57,302 bases of DNA, from NCBI GenBank assembly GCA_024405255.1, contig JAKSOY010000004.1:1-57302 (forward strand). The letters are read 5' to 3'. The stretch comes from Kiritimatiellia bacterium (lineage in GTDB: Bacteria; Verrucomicrobiota; Kiritimatiellia; RFP12; UBA1067). Within the stretch, counting starts at the first letter, position 1. Every line of letters starts with the position of its first letter. The translations under genes and the position numbers were made by a program. The notes beneath the pieces are model-generated. The model was not told where the DNA came from and did not search any database. It saw only the letters and a list, made by a program, of their open reading frames with translations. Positions 33,944 through 43,558 of this stretch are shown here, one piece after another.

Positions 33944-36900
33944 TTATTTCAACTCGACACTGAGATAGGTGTCAACTGCATAAGTCATGACTCGACCGTT
34001 TTCCGCTGTGTAAGACGCGGTCTCCCTAAATGGACAGGCCCCACTCCAGAACGATCCTTCCAGAGAATTCTGCACATAGACACCTTTCACCGTCAGGGCC
34101 ACGACCTTTGACTGCGCCTTCTTCAGATAGACCAGAGACAGCCTGTACGAATAAGTCCCCGTTGTCGTCGAAAGGCTCGGCGCGGACACGTCATACGCGC
34201 TTTCTTCCCAGGCGACTTTCTTGTCCGTCACCTTCCGCAGCACCAATTCACCCGCCGCAGGCGCCCAAACGAGCCTGAAACCCGTCGTTCCATCTCGCCC
34301 ACCCGCATCGGAAAAGACCGGCAGATCATCCGCAAGCTTCCAGCCGTCCACCACCGCAAACCCGAGGTTTTTGTCATAACTTCCACCCACGACCGTCGTC
34401 TGAAGTCGCCATGCCTCATGCGCAAAAACAGACTTGGGGTCTCCATTCGAGAATATTATGCCCGCATCGTCCGCCGAATACAGATACTTTACGGACGGAT
34501 TCGTACTGTCAGGCTCGATCGCCACCAATCCCCCCGCCTGATAGGGCGCCTTCGCCGTACTCACATAGAAAACCCACATCCACCCCGTTCCATTGCAACA
34601 ATCCTGCATGCGCATGACGGGCGAACTGCCAGAAAAAGATTTTCCAGTAGCATCGACCACGGCGAATTGCGCCGTCCCATCCGCCTTAACCGTGACCGTC
34701 AGATAACCCGGCGCCGTCGGCGCAACTTCCGCCGGCTCCCCCGCAACAGCACGTAACGCAGCCGTATAGGAACCAATGACCTCATTTAGCAAGGCTTTCC
34801 GCTCGGGTGTCTTCCAATCCGTTCGGAAAAGCCAGTACTCGTCACCACCCTCTGTCACGAGACGCACATCTTGCAGAACATCCTCACCATGCTCCCGCAT
34901 AAGCTTCAACGACAACACGCACGCCACACGACCACATTTCGCTGTCACACAGGCGGCATCGAACAACTCACCATCACGCGCAGTAAAAGCCGAAGCTCTG
35001 AACGTGAAATTCGACGCATTCAAAATAAACGCCCCCGAGATGCTTCCCGTCTTGCCTACCGTCAATTGAGCCGAACCCAAACCGGCGACCGTCCTACCCG
35101 CATTTGTTTCCATACGAAGGCCGTTGAACGACCCCACGGCCGTACCAAGCGGTTCGACCACACAATCAAGATGAATGGAAGCACCCTTCAACGTCACGTT
35201 CTTGCCAGCGACCTTCCCTTGAGCCGTCAGATTCAGGTCAAACTCGGAACGGCCCTCCACCGTCGGCACGCCACGCAACCAGACACCACGCTCATCTGCC
35301 ACGGCCTTCATGCCGTTCGGCAGCCGTCCGTTCAACACAGACACCATCGCCTTCGTGCCTTCGGGTATGTTCGCCAAAGGAATCGGTCCAACGTCTGCCG
35401 TCACGCCCACAGTCAGCGGCGGGCACACCCATGTTCCGTTGTCGGTCAGCGTCCAGTTCTGCGGCGCTCCCGCCGCCAAATCCGACTGCGGCGAGTCCGC
35501 CTCGACAAAGGTCACCTTCGCCGCATTCCCCGCCACAACCGCACGCTGGCCGAAGGCGTCCGTATAGACGACATCCATCCGCCATTGCAGATTCTTGCCG
35601 ACAATCTGCAACGGCGCCAACACGCTTTGATCATCCACACGCGCCCCCGCAACGGTCAGCTCGTTTGTCACTGCGGCGACACGAGGCACAGTTCCCAAAC
35701 CCACAAACGTTTCCACCATCGGCACTCGCGCCAATTTCGGCAATTCGTTCGTCGCCAAAACTCCCTGCAGGAAGAACGTGTCGCTCACCGGAACAATGGT
35801 TTTGTCGAACGGCTGCCCTATTGCCAGCTTCCACGCATCAAGCGGAACAACTTTCACATCAGCCGAAACAAAAGAACCCGCCTCGCCAGCCGAACATGTC
35901 AGCAGCAGAGTCTGGCCGGTTTTGGGTACGGCGACTTCGATTGGCGTGTCGAATGTTTCAGCCAAAACGGTACGCCCAACCGTCAACGACGCCTTCGCCC
36001 CCCGATGCAGCCCAACTCCGAGTACCAGAACCGACGGTCCTTTCACCCGCAGCGTCAACTTCGAACCTTTCGCCGTCAACACGTCGCTACGGAACAGAGC
36101 CCCATCCTCACGCGCACTCGGATCATAGCCATAAAACCACATATCCCCCGTCTGCGAGGCGATTTTCTGAAGGGCGGCCACGTTGTATTCGTCAAAAGTC
36201 TGCTCCACCAACTCGTCACGACGGATAAAATTGATCGCCGTCACTCGACCAGTTCGCGCTCCGCCCTTTACGGAAAGCGAAAACCGTCCCGTCCGATCTT
36301 TCTGCACGCCCTCCTCCGCCGGGAAAGTGTACGTAAAGTTTTTCGGCTCAATGTCCCCATGCATCCACACCAGATTCGTCACAACGACATTTCTGAGTGC
36401 CGAATCCGTGATGGATACCGTCCCGGTCACGCACCCGTCGCTTCCCGAAGTACGCGTCACAATGGCGCTGAACGCCTCGGCCTCCCGCAGGATCGGCTTC
36501 TCCCGCTGATAGGCCTCGTCAAACGACAAAGTCCCAGGAACAGCTATCCTCGCCTCCTTGATCGTCACCACGCAGTTCGCCACAGCCTCGGCCACCTCGC
36601 AGTGGCGTTGCGGCGACAGTTTCACCGTAAACGAACGGTCTCCTTTCCAAACGCCTGGATCGACAAGCGGGATAGTGATCTTCTTCTCTTTTTTTACTTC
36701 TCCCGCGCCCCACGACAATACACCCTCCGCCAACGCATAATCAGCCGGATAAACGGCTGTCCCGTCCGTGGCCGCCCATTTCATTGAAATGTCGGCCGCC
36801 TTATCGGCCCCGGAAATCTGCACAACAAGATCCACGGTCGCACTCGTACTGCGCACGGCGACCGAGGTCGTCTTGAACTTGACCGTCGCCGGAGCCATGG

Positions 36901-37945
36901 CATATTCGCGGCTTAATGCATAGCCGACAACCTCCTCAAGCGACGTGTCGGCAGGCTGCACCTTCAAATACCATGTTCCAGCCTTCAACATGGCTGTGAA
37001 AGGCTTCTCTTCCAACGGGTCGACGACTTCCGTCACAACTGCGGATGCGTCCGTCGGCTGCGCAAAAATCGAGACCTGCAGCGGAACGGCCTTTTCCCCC
37101 TCCGTTCGAGTGAAATGAAATATCGTCTGATAGCCCGCGCTGACACCAACCTCGAAGCGGAACCAATCTGAATGATCCACGATTCCCAGCGTGTGTTCTC
37201 CCGCCGATGAAGGCGTATCCTCGCACTGCGGCTCGGCAATCTCCGTCGCCCCCTCCGCATAGTCATCCCTTTCGTCCCATTCATCCGCTTCCATGATCTG
37301 CCGCGCCCGTGTGAGCACGTAATCCGGATTGGCAAATGTCTTGCTGACCGAAAAGCGCCCCGCGACGCGCCCGTTCGGGGCGATCATCAGGATTGTCGGA
37401 TAGCCGATTCGACGGTAAGTATTTGTCGTACCAGGCTCTGCCAGACTCGCACACGACTGGACAGCAGCCCCTGGCACCGCATATCGATCCTGCACCAGAT
37501 AACGCGCCTCGATTTCGCGCTGTCCCTCTTCCTTCGTCAATCCGGCCTCCGCCAGATAGTCTTCATCCCACAACCAGCAGAAGTTCGATTCGCCGTCACG
37601 GTACGGGAAATCCAACACCGTACAGTAGAACCCCTGCTCGGCGGCAAAATCTTTCCACTCGTTCTGCTCCAGTACATTCGCCTCAAGCGGTTGACAGTGC
37701 GGACACCACCACATGCCCGAAAAGAGCATGACCGTCCATTTCCCCTCTGTCTGCGCTTGATTCAACGCCGCCTGATAGTCCATCGTCCAAACGCCTGGCT
37801 GCGCACCACGCCACTGAGGACGAATCGACGACGCATGTACATCGTACCCAGGTTTAAACGCACCCTGCGAAAACAGAGGTGCTACCGTGATCAACACGAT
37901 AGCAACTCGCTTCAAAATACCCCTATAGTTATTCAAAGTCAACAT
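33944..37945 (-). CDS. Giant secreted protein: N-terminal thioredoxin-like domain (WCPHC) plus Calx-beta and C-terminal module
   Basis: 1333 residues. Leader MLTLNNYRGILKRVAIVLIT; the start at 37945 lies one base after the stop of the upstream gene (TGAGATG), with GGAG 8 nt before it. Residues ~45-230 form a thioredoxin-like domain: WTVMLFSGMWWCPHCQPLE with Cys81-Cys84, later RIGYPTILMIAPNGRVAGRF carrying the cis-Pro (YPT). Then a Calx-beta-like unit (TDGTAVYPADYALAEGVLSWGAGE), more beta domains, and a C-terminal module starting VGSFNGLRMETNAGR with a second half GYLTVTVKADGTAQF. A surface protein that starts with a redox domain is unusual; it may be a disulphide enzyme displayed or secreted with its own scaffold. 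Confidence 0.82.
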   Translation of the reverse strand: MLTLNNYRGILKRVAIVLITVAPLFSQGAFKPGYDVHASSIRPQWRGAQPGVWTMDYQAALNQAQTEGKWTVMLFSGMWWCPHCQPLEANVLEQNEWKDFAAEQGFYCTVLDFPYRDGESNFCWLWDEDYLAEAGLTKEEGQREIEARYLVQDRYAVPGAAVQSCASLAEPGTTNTYRRIGYPTILMIAPNGRVAGRFSVSKTFANPDYVLTRARQIMEADEWDERDDYAEGATEIAEPQCEDTPSSAGEHTLGIVDHSDWFRFEVGVSAGYQTIFHFTRTEGEKAVPLQVSIFAQPTDASAVVTEVVDPLEEKPFTAMLKAGTWYLKVQPADTSLEEVVGYALSREYAMAPATVKFKTTSVAVRSTSATVDLVVQISGADKAADISMKWAATDGTAVYPADYALAEGVLSWGAGEVKKEKKITIPLVDPGVWKGDRSFTVKLSPQRHCEVAEAVANCVVTIKEARIAVPGTLSFDEAYQREKPILREAEAFSAIVTRTSGSDGCVTGTVSITDSALRNVVVTNLVWMHGDIEPKNFTYTFPAEEGVQKDRTGRFSLSVKGGARTGRVTAINFIRRDELVEQTFDEYNVAALQKIASQTGDMWFYGYDPSAREDGALFRSDVLTAKGSKLTLRVKGPSVLVLGVGLHRGAKASLTVGRTVLAETFDTPIEVAVPKTGQTLLLTCSAGEAGSFVSADVKVVPLDAWKLAIGQPFDKTIVPVSDTFFLQGVLATNELPKLARVPMVETFVGLGTVPRVAAVTNELTVAGARVDDQSVLAPLQIVGKNLQWRMDVVYTDAFGQRAVVAGNAAKVTFVEADSPQSDLAAGAPQNWTLTDNGTWVCPPLTVGVTADVGPIPLANIPEGTKAMVSVLNGRLPNGMKAVADERGVWLRGVPTVEGRSEFDLNLTAQGKVAGKNVTLKGASIHLDCVVEPLGTAVGSFNGLRMETNAGRTVAGLGSAQLTVGKTGSISGAFILNASNFTFRASAFTARDGELFDAACVTAKCGRVACVLSLKLMREHGEDVLQDVRLVTEGGDEYWLFRTDWKTPERKALLNEVIGSYTAALRAVAGEPAEVAPTAPGYLTVTVKADGTAQFAVVDATGKSFSGSSPVMRMQDCCNGTGWMWVFYVSTAKAPYQAGGLVAIEPDSTNPSVKYLYSADDAGIIFSNGDPKSVFAHEAWRLQTTVVGGSYDKNLGFAVVDGWKLADDLPVFSDAGGRDGTTGFRLVWAPAAGELVLRKVTDKKVAWEESAYDVSAPSLSTTTGTYSYRLSLVYLKKAQSKVVALTVKGVYVQNSLEGSFWSGACPFRETASYTAENGRVMTYAVDTYLSVELK

Positions 37946-37946
37946 C

Positions 37947-40900
37947 TCACTCGCTCCAGCCTTCATTTTCAGGCGTTAAGAACTCAAGTCCGAAGAGCAA
38001 CCTGTAGGACGCATTCCAGGTAACATCCTTATTCGTCGCAGGATTCTTGATCTTCGTCGGGGCCAGATAGAAACCCGACAAGGTCGCATCTTCGGCGGTC
38101 AACGACGAACCGCTATCACGCGTCATCACCAAAACGCCCTGATGCTTAAACGAACCGACCTTCTTCTGATCCGTATCGAGCCCGTCTTCGCCGATGACGC
38201 CAGCGTAGATATCCATCGTTCCGTTGAAGATGCCAGTGGCCTGCTTGAACGTCATCGTAAACTTGCACGGATTCACGCTCGACGCCCAGTCGATCCACTT
38301 GGTCTTCTTGCCCTTGTCGTCAAGACGATAGTTCAGCACCGTCTTGTCAACCGTGAAGGCATTCACGGAAAGATCGAGGTTCAACCCCGAGGTCGCCCCA
38401 TCCTGGTCGTACACCTTGCCGGCGTAGGCGACACAGCTGTAGGTATCACCCAGTTGCGCAAGGAGTTCCGACGGCAACGAGTCCGTATCCTCAAGATCCG
38501 CCATCGCGAACGCATACGACTGATAATAGGTCTGCAGATTCACAATGGTCGAATAGTAGCCTCCGACCGGCGAGAGGCTGATACCAAAGCCGGAGAATTC
38601 CCCGAACGCGTAAGCCGACGTGTCACTGGAATTGAACCAGACGAGTTCACTCATCGAGTCCGCAACCGGAATCAGGTCGCCTTGCTTGATGTCGGCACCA
38701 TCCACGCAGGTGTCGATCGCATCGCGCAACACCAGCCTCACCCAGCCGCCGAATGTCGTCGTGCCCTTGCCCAGGTAGACCGGCACCAGCATCGCAGTTT
38801 CAGCATGATCGTCCATCGACACCCAGTATGCCACCGAAGATCCCGAAACGGCTGTTCCGTCCGCCAGCACGCCTGCAATCTTCACCTTCCCCTTGGCATC
38901 GACCGTCAGCGTCAGATAGCCATGTCCCTTCGGTGCTTCTTCTGCCCCGTCAACGACAGGCAGTGTCATCGTGTAATAGCCAACGAACGGTTCCTGCAGC
39001 GCAACAAGGTTCGCAAACTTCGTGTTATCACGACGCGCCTCACCCTGATACCCGACACCAAGGATGTTCGTCTTCTTGTCGTCGGCCTGCATGTTCGCCG
39101 TCATCTGCAACGTCATCGGAATGTCCAACGAAGCCAAATCGTTCGTCGTCGCCCGACAGGTCGTCACAACGAGCGTGTTGGTGTAGGTTGTCGTACCGAT
39201 CCTCGTCGTCGCCTGCAGCTGCGCCGTCACGCCGTTGAACACAACACCCTCGATATTCGTGATCTGCGTGGTGGAATCCCAGCCCGTTCCAGTGAACGAC
39301 AACGCCGTCGCACCCACCGTCACCTTGGCCGTGATCTTGCCCGCATCTGTCGTCGTCACCGTCGCCGAACCGAGCGAACGATTGGCCGTCATGGCCGAAT
39401 CCAGCAGCTCTTCTGTATTCACCAGACCGGTGAACGTACCCGTTGCCAGCTCGATTGCCGAGACATGGAACTTCAGACCCTGCGCAGGCCCCGTGACCTT
39501 GCCAACCTTCGATTGGAAAGATCCGTAGAAGTCGCCCACCTTGGTCGGAACGCCCCGTACGAACCAGGCCTTGGTCGTGCGGTCCTGCTCGAGTTTCACG
39601 CCGTCCGGCAGCTTCGCGCCGCTCACGAGCGACACCGTCGCTCCTTCGCCGCCCGCAACCGGAATCTCAACCTTCACGCCCTGCACGAGTTCAACCGTGC
39701 CGCCCTGCATCACGATCTCCTCAACCGACTGGCCCTGCACGTCCGTACCCGACAACGCCACCGTCGGCGCCTCGATCGGAGACGTCTTGAACGCCCACAC
39801 CGTCTTGTTCGTCGCCACCAGGCAGATCTTGCCTTCGTCGTTGAGCATGGCCGCGTCAACACGCCACTTGTAGGCCGTATTTTCCTCGAACATGATGCCT
39901 TCGCAGCCCGTGCAGTATTCGCCTTCGCCGATGTACGGTGCGGCCGTGCTCTGACCGGGTTCGCTCAACGAGGAAATCAGCGCATCCTTCGTGCCGATCT
40001 TCTTCTGGTCCTTGTCGCATGTCAGCAGATAGACAATGCGGTCGTTCTCGGCTTTCCCCCAGGCCAGATGCACCGAGTTCGGCATCACCAGCTCCTTGTC
40101 GCCCAGCTTCGGCGAGACAAGCGTCGGTGCCGTCAGCGGCTCCCACAGGAAAGCCGTACCATCCGTCTGCGGCATCAACGCGATATAGGCTTCCTCTGTC
40201 GCCGTTGCATCGCGCTGCACCGTCAGTTTCACCGTCACCTTCGCCGTGCCGCCCAAGTAGCGGTCCACGCACAAATCGCCCGAACCCGCCAAATCGATCT
40301 TCTCCTTATCGATTTGGCACGTGTAGGTCGCACCCGCGCCAAACGCCTGCGGCTGGAAACGCAGATGTCCAGGCGCCGGCACCGTGAATGTCAGCTCGGC
40401 CTTGCCCTTCGCCGCAGGCGTAATGCTGCGGAATGTACCGGACTGATCGTAGTACCAGGTATCCTTCGCGGCCGCCTTCAGCGTAACGCCACTCTCCCGC
40501 GTGAAGGTTGCGCCATACTCTTCAGCCGTCTGGACGCACTCACCATCGCGCACCGTCACCGTCGCAGTGCCGTTCTTCACCGTGGCCGCTCCGTCGGCCC
40601 GGATCGCCGTCAGCTTCACCGTGAACGTCTGCGGCGCAAAATAGCCGTCCGTCGGCCGCATCGTCGGAATCCGAACGGCCTTCGTCTCGGTATCGCCATC
40701 TTCCCACCAGATTTCCTGCGCGTCGGCGACAACGTACTCCTGACCGACCGTCTGCCTCGCCGTGACGGCCACCGTCACGCCAATCGCCTTGTCGTCACCT
40801 AACGTACGCGTCACCCACAACACGGCGTTCTCGCCGGCATCGACCGTAGCCTCCGGCTTCGTCGGCTTCTCAAATGCCTCCATGCCCTCGCCATGGAACG

Positions 40901-43541
40901 CGAACTGCACCGTACCCGACGCCGCCTTCGAAGATTCCGTCAGCACGATTTTAGCCTCGTTCGCCGCCAGCAGCGGACGATACTCCGAAGTCTCGTCGAA
41001 CTCGTCATCTTCGATCGCGTCGATCCGAACCTTGAACGTGCGGTCTTCCTCCCACTCGTCGATGAGATCGGGGATCAGCTTGATCTTGACGTCTTGCGCC
41101 TTGTTGTCACCGTCCGCCCACTCGAGAACACCCGTCGCCGGCATATAGTGCACATTCTGCACAGCCGTACCCGAGACCGTTGTGTAACGTACCCGCACGC
41201 GTCCTTCCTTCGACGTACGCGAGAACTTCAATGTCACATAGCCGGCCTTTTCACCGACCTTATACTCGGTCTTGTCGGTTTTCACCGATCCTACATTGCA
41301 GCTCGTCGCCGTCAGGGTATAGGCGGCATCGACCTCTTCCGTCCCGACATCGCGCGTCACAACGGCATAATAAGTACCGCGTTCCTGCGCAACGAACAGG
41401 ATGTCGTCACCCTGCGCAACCGCCTGCGTCAAATCCTTGTCGCGGTAGACGGTGACAACCGGCGTACCCTCCGAGGCATTGAGCTTCAGACCGTAGTAGG
41501 TTCCCTGAACAACCGTCAACTTGAACATGTCGGCAGGATCGGTCGTCCACAGACTGCGGCTCACCTCCACAGGCTTCTTCTGCGTCGGCGCAAGCGCCAC
41601 TGCCCCGTTCACGACATCGTCCTTCGGATCGGCCGTGTCTTTGTACTTCAACGTGACCGTCTTGCGCCCCTCGTTTCCAGCCTCGACCGTCGCCATCTCG
41701 TCGGCCGGCTTCGTCCAGCCAGTCACCGCCGTACACTGGATCTTGTATTCAACACCCGCCGGCAGCAGGATTTCAGCCCCCGAATTGTACTTGTTTCCCG
41801 TCTCCGTCGAGAGGTACCACTGAGCCGTCGTCGCACCCTTGATTTCGACTTTGAGGAATCCATAGTCGTCACCGCTCACCCAGGCATAGAGATCATACGG
41901 CACATAGCATCCCTGTCCGTCTTGGACAGTTGCCTTGACGTAATAGGTCGTATTGCGATTGGCCGTGAACTCAACCCCCTCCGTCGCATCGCCCAGGTCT
42001 TGCACCAACGTCTCCACGCCGGCAGCGTTCACCGTGTAGACCGACAGAACGACCGGACGCTGCTCAAGGTAGAACTCTTCCGGCGTCACCGTCTTCAGAT
42101 TATAGGTGATCCCCGCACGCGCCCCCAGCACATACCAGTCCACATGGTTGGTGGCATCGAACAAATGCGACGAACCATCGTCCTTCAACTGCAGGGCGCC
42201 TTCCGTCGTCTCATCGCCCAACACAAAAGAAAGCGTAGCTCCCGTCAGCGGCTTGTCGTCGGTCTCCTGCGGAACCTCGCCGAGATCCCAGTAGGTCAAC
42301 TTGCCGTCGATCAGCACGGATTCAGGCGTGGCGCCAATGCCCAGATCGGTCAAAACGAGGTCCTTTTGGCACACACCCACATAGTACTTCCCCGATTTCG
42401 GCGGCAGAAAGGCAAACGCCTGACCGAGAAGCGACGTGTCCTTGGCGAAGTTCACGCCTACGATGACGCCGTTCGAATCATAGACCTCCAAAACGCACTC
42501 TTCCGCACTCAGCACCTCCGTTTCAAAATACGCCATACGGCCGGCCTTCAGTTCGACCGAAGCAAGCGACGTATCGATGATTTCATCGTAGAACTGCCCA
42601 TTGGAGTCATTTCGCGCACCCACCTTGATGTCCATCGCAACGCCATCGGTCAACTCCCCGACACACGTATGGTCGGCAATCGGACGCGACGGATCCATGT
42701 AGGCCTTCACCGTGAAGGGAGTGCCATCTTCACCATCGATAATGAGAAGATGCTTCCCGCTTTGCGGCGGAATGCCGGCGAACTTGAACGACGTTCCGTC
42801 GGGCGACGTTTCAACCACGCTGAAGCTGTCGAGCGGCGAATCTGCATCGCCGAGGCACATGCTCGCCGTACCCATCAAGTTCGTTTCCGCCAGCCCCGAA
42901 ATCTCGAACACATACCGGCGGCCCGCCGCCAGATTCACCGAGTAACAGTAAAGCCCGTCGTCAGCGATGAAGTTTGCCTTCTTCTCAAGCGGCTTTGCCG
43001 AACCTTCGGGAATCGTACCGAACGCCACAGGATTATCCACGCACCCAGACGGGACAGGTTCCGGCACAATGCCAGTCGCCGATGTCAACGTCACCTTGGC
43101 TCCGGGCGGCCCGTACAGGTATACGTGAAACCCCTTGAGCGTATAGAGCGGGAACTCGGGATCGTAGTCTTCGCCTTTCACAAGGTTCGCCCACACCCAG
43201 TCGTCCTGCGTCACAAAGAGTCGTGCCGCTGTCGGCGTCCGCACATCGGGTTCGCAGGTTCCCAGACTGTCCTCGTCGTACGGGAATTCCGAGTCATACT
43301 CCATTTCAGGGTCGCGATAGTAGTAGACCAGATCGATTTCCGTCGCCTCGGCCTCTTCAGCTACCGTCTCCGTCATTAACGTATAGGCGACGCCTTTCGA
43401 CAGGCCGGAGACATCGTACTCCGCCATGCCCTCTTCATCCAGCGTGATCGTGGCTTTCGTACCCACCTTATAAGTCGCAGCCGCACACGAGAGTCCACAG
43501 GCAAGAACTCCCCACACAAGCGCATTCAATATCTTTTTCAT
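37947..43541 (-). CDS. Giant secreted Calx-beta surface protein
   Basis: 1864 residues; leader MKKILNALVWGVLACGLSCAAA (possible lipobox near GLSC). The start was chosen 9 nt after AAAGGAA. The N-terminal ~750 residues contain several pre-peptidase-C-like beta domains (LKAGRMAYFETEVLS, ARAGITYNLKTV, VVQGTYYGLKLNASEG). Calx-beta units follow at about 785-1000 (RYTTVSGTAVQNVHYMPATGVLEWADGD), then a fibronectin-like region, a putative-Ig-like unit (GVPTKVGDFYGSF), and the C-terminal module ATGTFTGLVNTEELL...GYLTLTVDAKGKVKI shared with its neighbours. No thioredoxin domain here, unlike both flanking genes. Calx-beta units bind calcium in other proteins. 17 nt and 1 nt separate it from its neighbours, so it is co-transcribed. 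Confidence 0.82.
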   Translation of the reverse strand: MKKILNALVWGVLACGLSCAAATYKVGTKATITLDEEGMAEYDVSGLSKGVAYTLMTETVAEEAEATEIDLVYYYRDPEMEYDSEFPYDEDSLGTCEPDVRTPTAARLFVTQDDWVWANLVKGEDYDPEFPLYTLKGFHVYLYGPPGAKVTLTSATGIVPEPVPSGCVDNPVAFGTIPEGSAKPLEKKANFIADDGLYCYSVNLAAGRRYVFEISGLAETNLMGTASMCLGDADSPLDSFSVVETSPDGTSFKFAGIPPQSGKHLLIIDGEDGTPFTVKAYMDPSRPIADHTCVGELTDGVAMDIKVGARNDSNGQFYDEIIDTSLASVELKAGRMAYFETEVLSAEECVLEVYDSNGVIVGVNFAKDTSLLGQAFAFLPPKSGKYYVGVCQKDLVLTDLGIGATPESVLIDGKLTYWDLGEVPQETDDKPLTGATLSFVLGDETTEGALQLKDDGSSHLFDATNHVDWYVLGARAGITYNLKTVTPEEFYLEQRPVVLSVYTVNAAGVETLVQDLGDATEGVEFTANRNTTYYVKATVQDGQGCYVPYDLYAWVSGDDYGFLKVEIKGATTAQWYLSTETGNKYNSGAEILLPAGVEYKIQCTAVTGWTKPADEMATVEAGNEGRKTVTLKYKDTADPKDDVVNGAVALAPTQKKPVEVSRSLWTTDPADMFKLTVVQGTYYGLKLNASEGTPVVTVYRDKDLTQAVAQGDDILFVAQERGTYYAVVTRDVGTEEVDAAYTLTATSCNVGSVKTDKTEYKVGEKAGYVTLKFSRTSKEGRVRVRYTTVSGTAVQNVHYMPATGVLEWADGDNKAQDVKIKLIPDLIDEWEEDRTFKVRIDAIEDDEFDETSEYRPLLAANEAKIVLTESSKAASGTVQFAFHGEGMEAFEKPTKPEATVDAGENAVLWVTRTLGDDKAIGVTVAVTARQTVGQEYVVADAQEIWWEDGDTETKAVRIPTMRPTDGYFAPQTFTVKLTAIRADGAATVKNGTATVTVRDGECVQTAEEYGATFTRESGVTLKAAAKDTWYYDQSGTFRSITPAAKGKAELTFTVPAPGHLRFQPQAFGAGATYTCQIDKEKIDLAGSGDLCVDRYLGGTAKVTVKLTVQRDATATEEAYIALMPQTDGTAFLWEPLTAPTLVSPKLGDKELVMPNSVHLAWGKAENDRIVYLLTCDKDQKKIGTKDALISSLSEPGQSTAAPYIGEGEYCTGCEGIMFEENTAYKWRVDAAMLNDEGKICLVATNKTVWAFKTSPIEAPTVALSGTDVQGQSVEEIVMQGGTVELVQGVKVEIPVAGGEGATVSLVSGAKLPDGVKLEQDRTTKAWFVRGVPTKVGDFYGSFQSKVGKVTGPAQGLKFHVSAIELATGTFTGLVNTEELLDSAMTANRSLGSATVTTTDAGKITAKVTVGATALSFTGTGWDSTTQITNIEGVVFNGVTAQLQATTRIGTTTYTNTLVVTTCRATTNDLASLDIPMTLQMTANMQADDKKTNILGVGYQGEARRDNTKFANLVALQEPFVGYYTMTLPVVDGAEEAPKGHGYLTLTVDAKGKVKIAGVLADGTAVSGSSVAYWVSMDDHAETAMLVPVYLGKGTTTFGGWVRLVLRDAIDTCVDGADIKQGDLIPVADSMSELVWFNSSDTSAYAFGEFSGFGISLSPVGGYYSTIVNLQTYYQSYAFAMADLEDTDSLPSELLAQLGDTYSCVAYAGKVYDQDGATSGLNLDLSVNAFTVDKTVLNYRLDDKGKKTKWIDWASSVNPCKFTMTFKQATGIFNGTMDIYAGVIGEDGLDTDQKKVGSFKHQGVLVMTRDSGSSLTAEDATLSGFYLAPTKIKNPATNKDVTWNASYRLLFGLEFLTPENEGWSE

Positions 43542-43558
43542 GATTCCGCTTCCTTTCA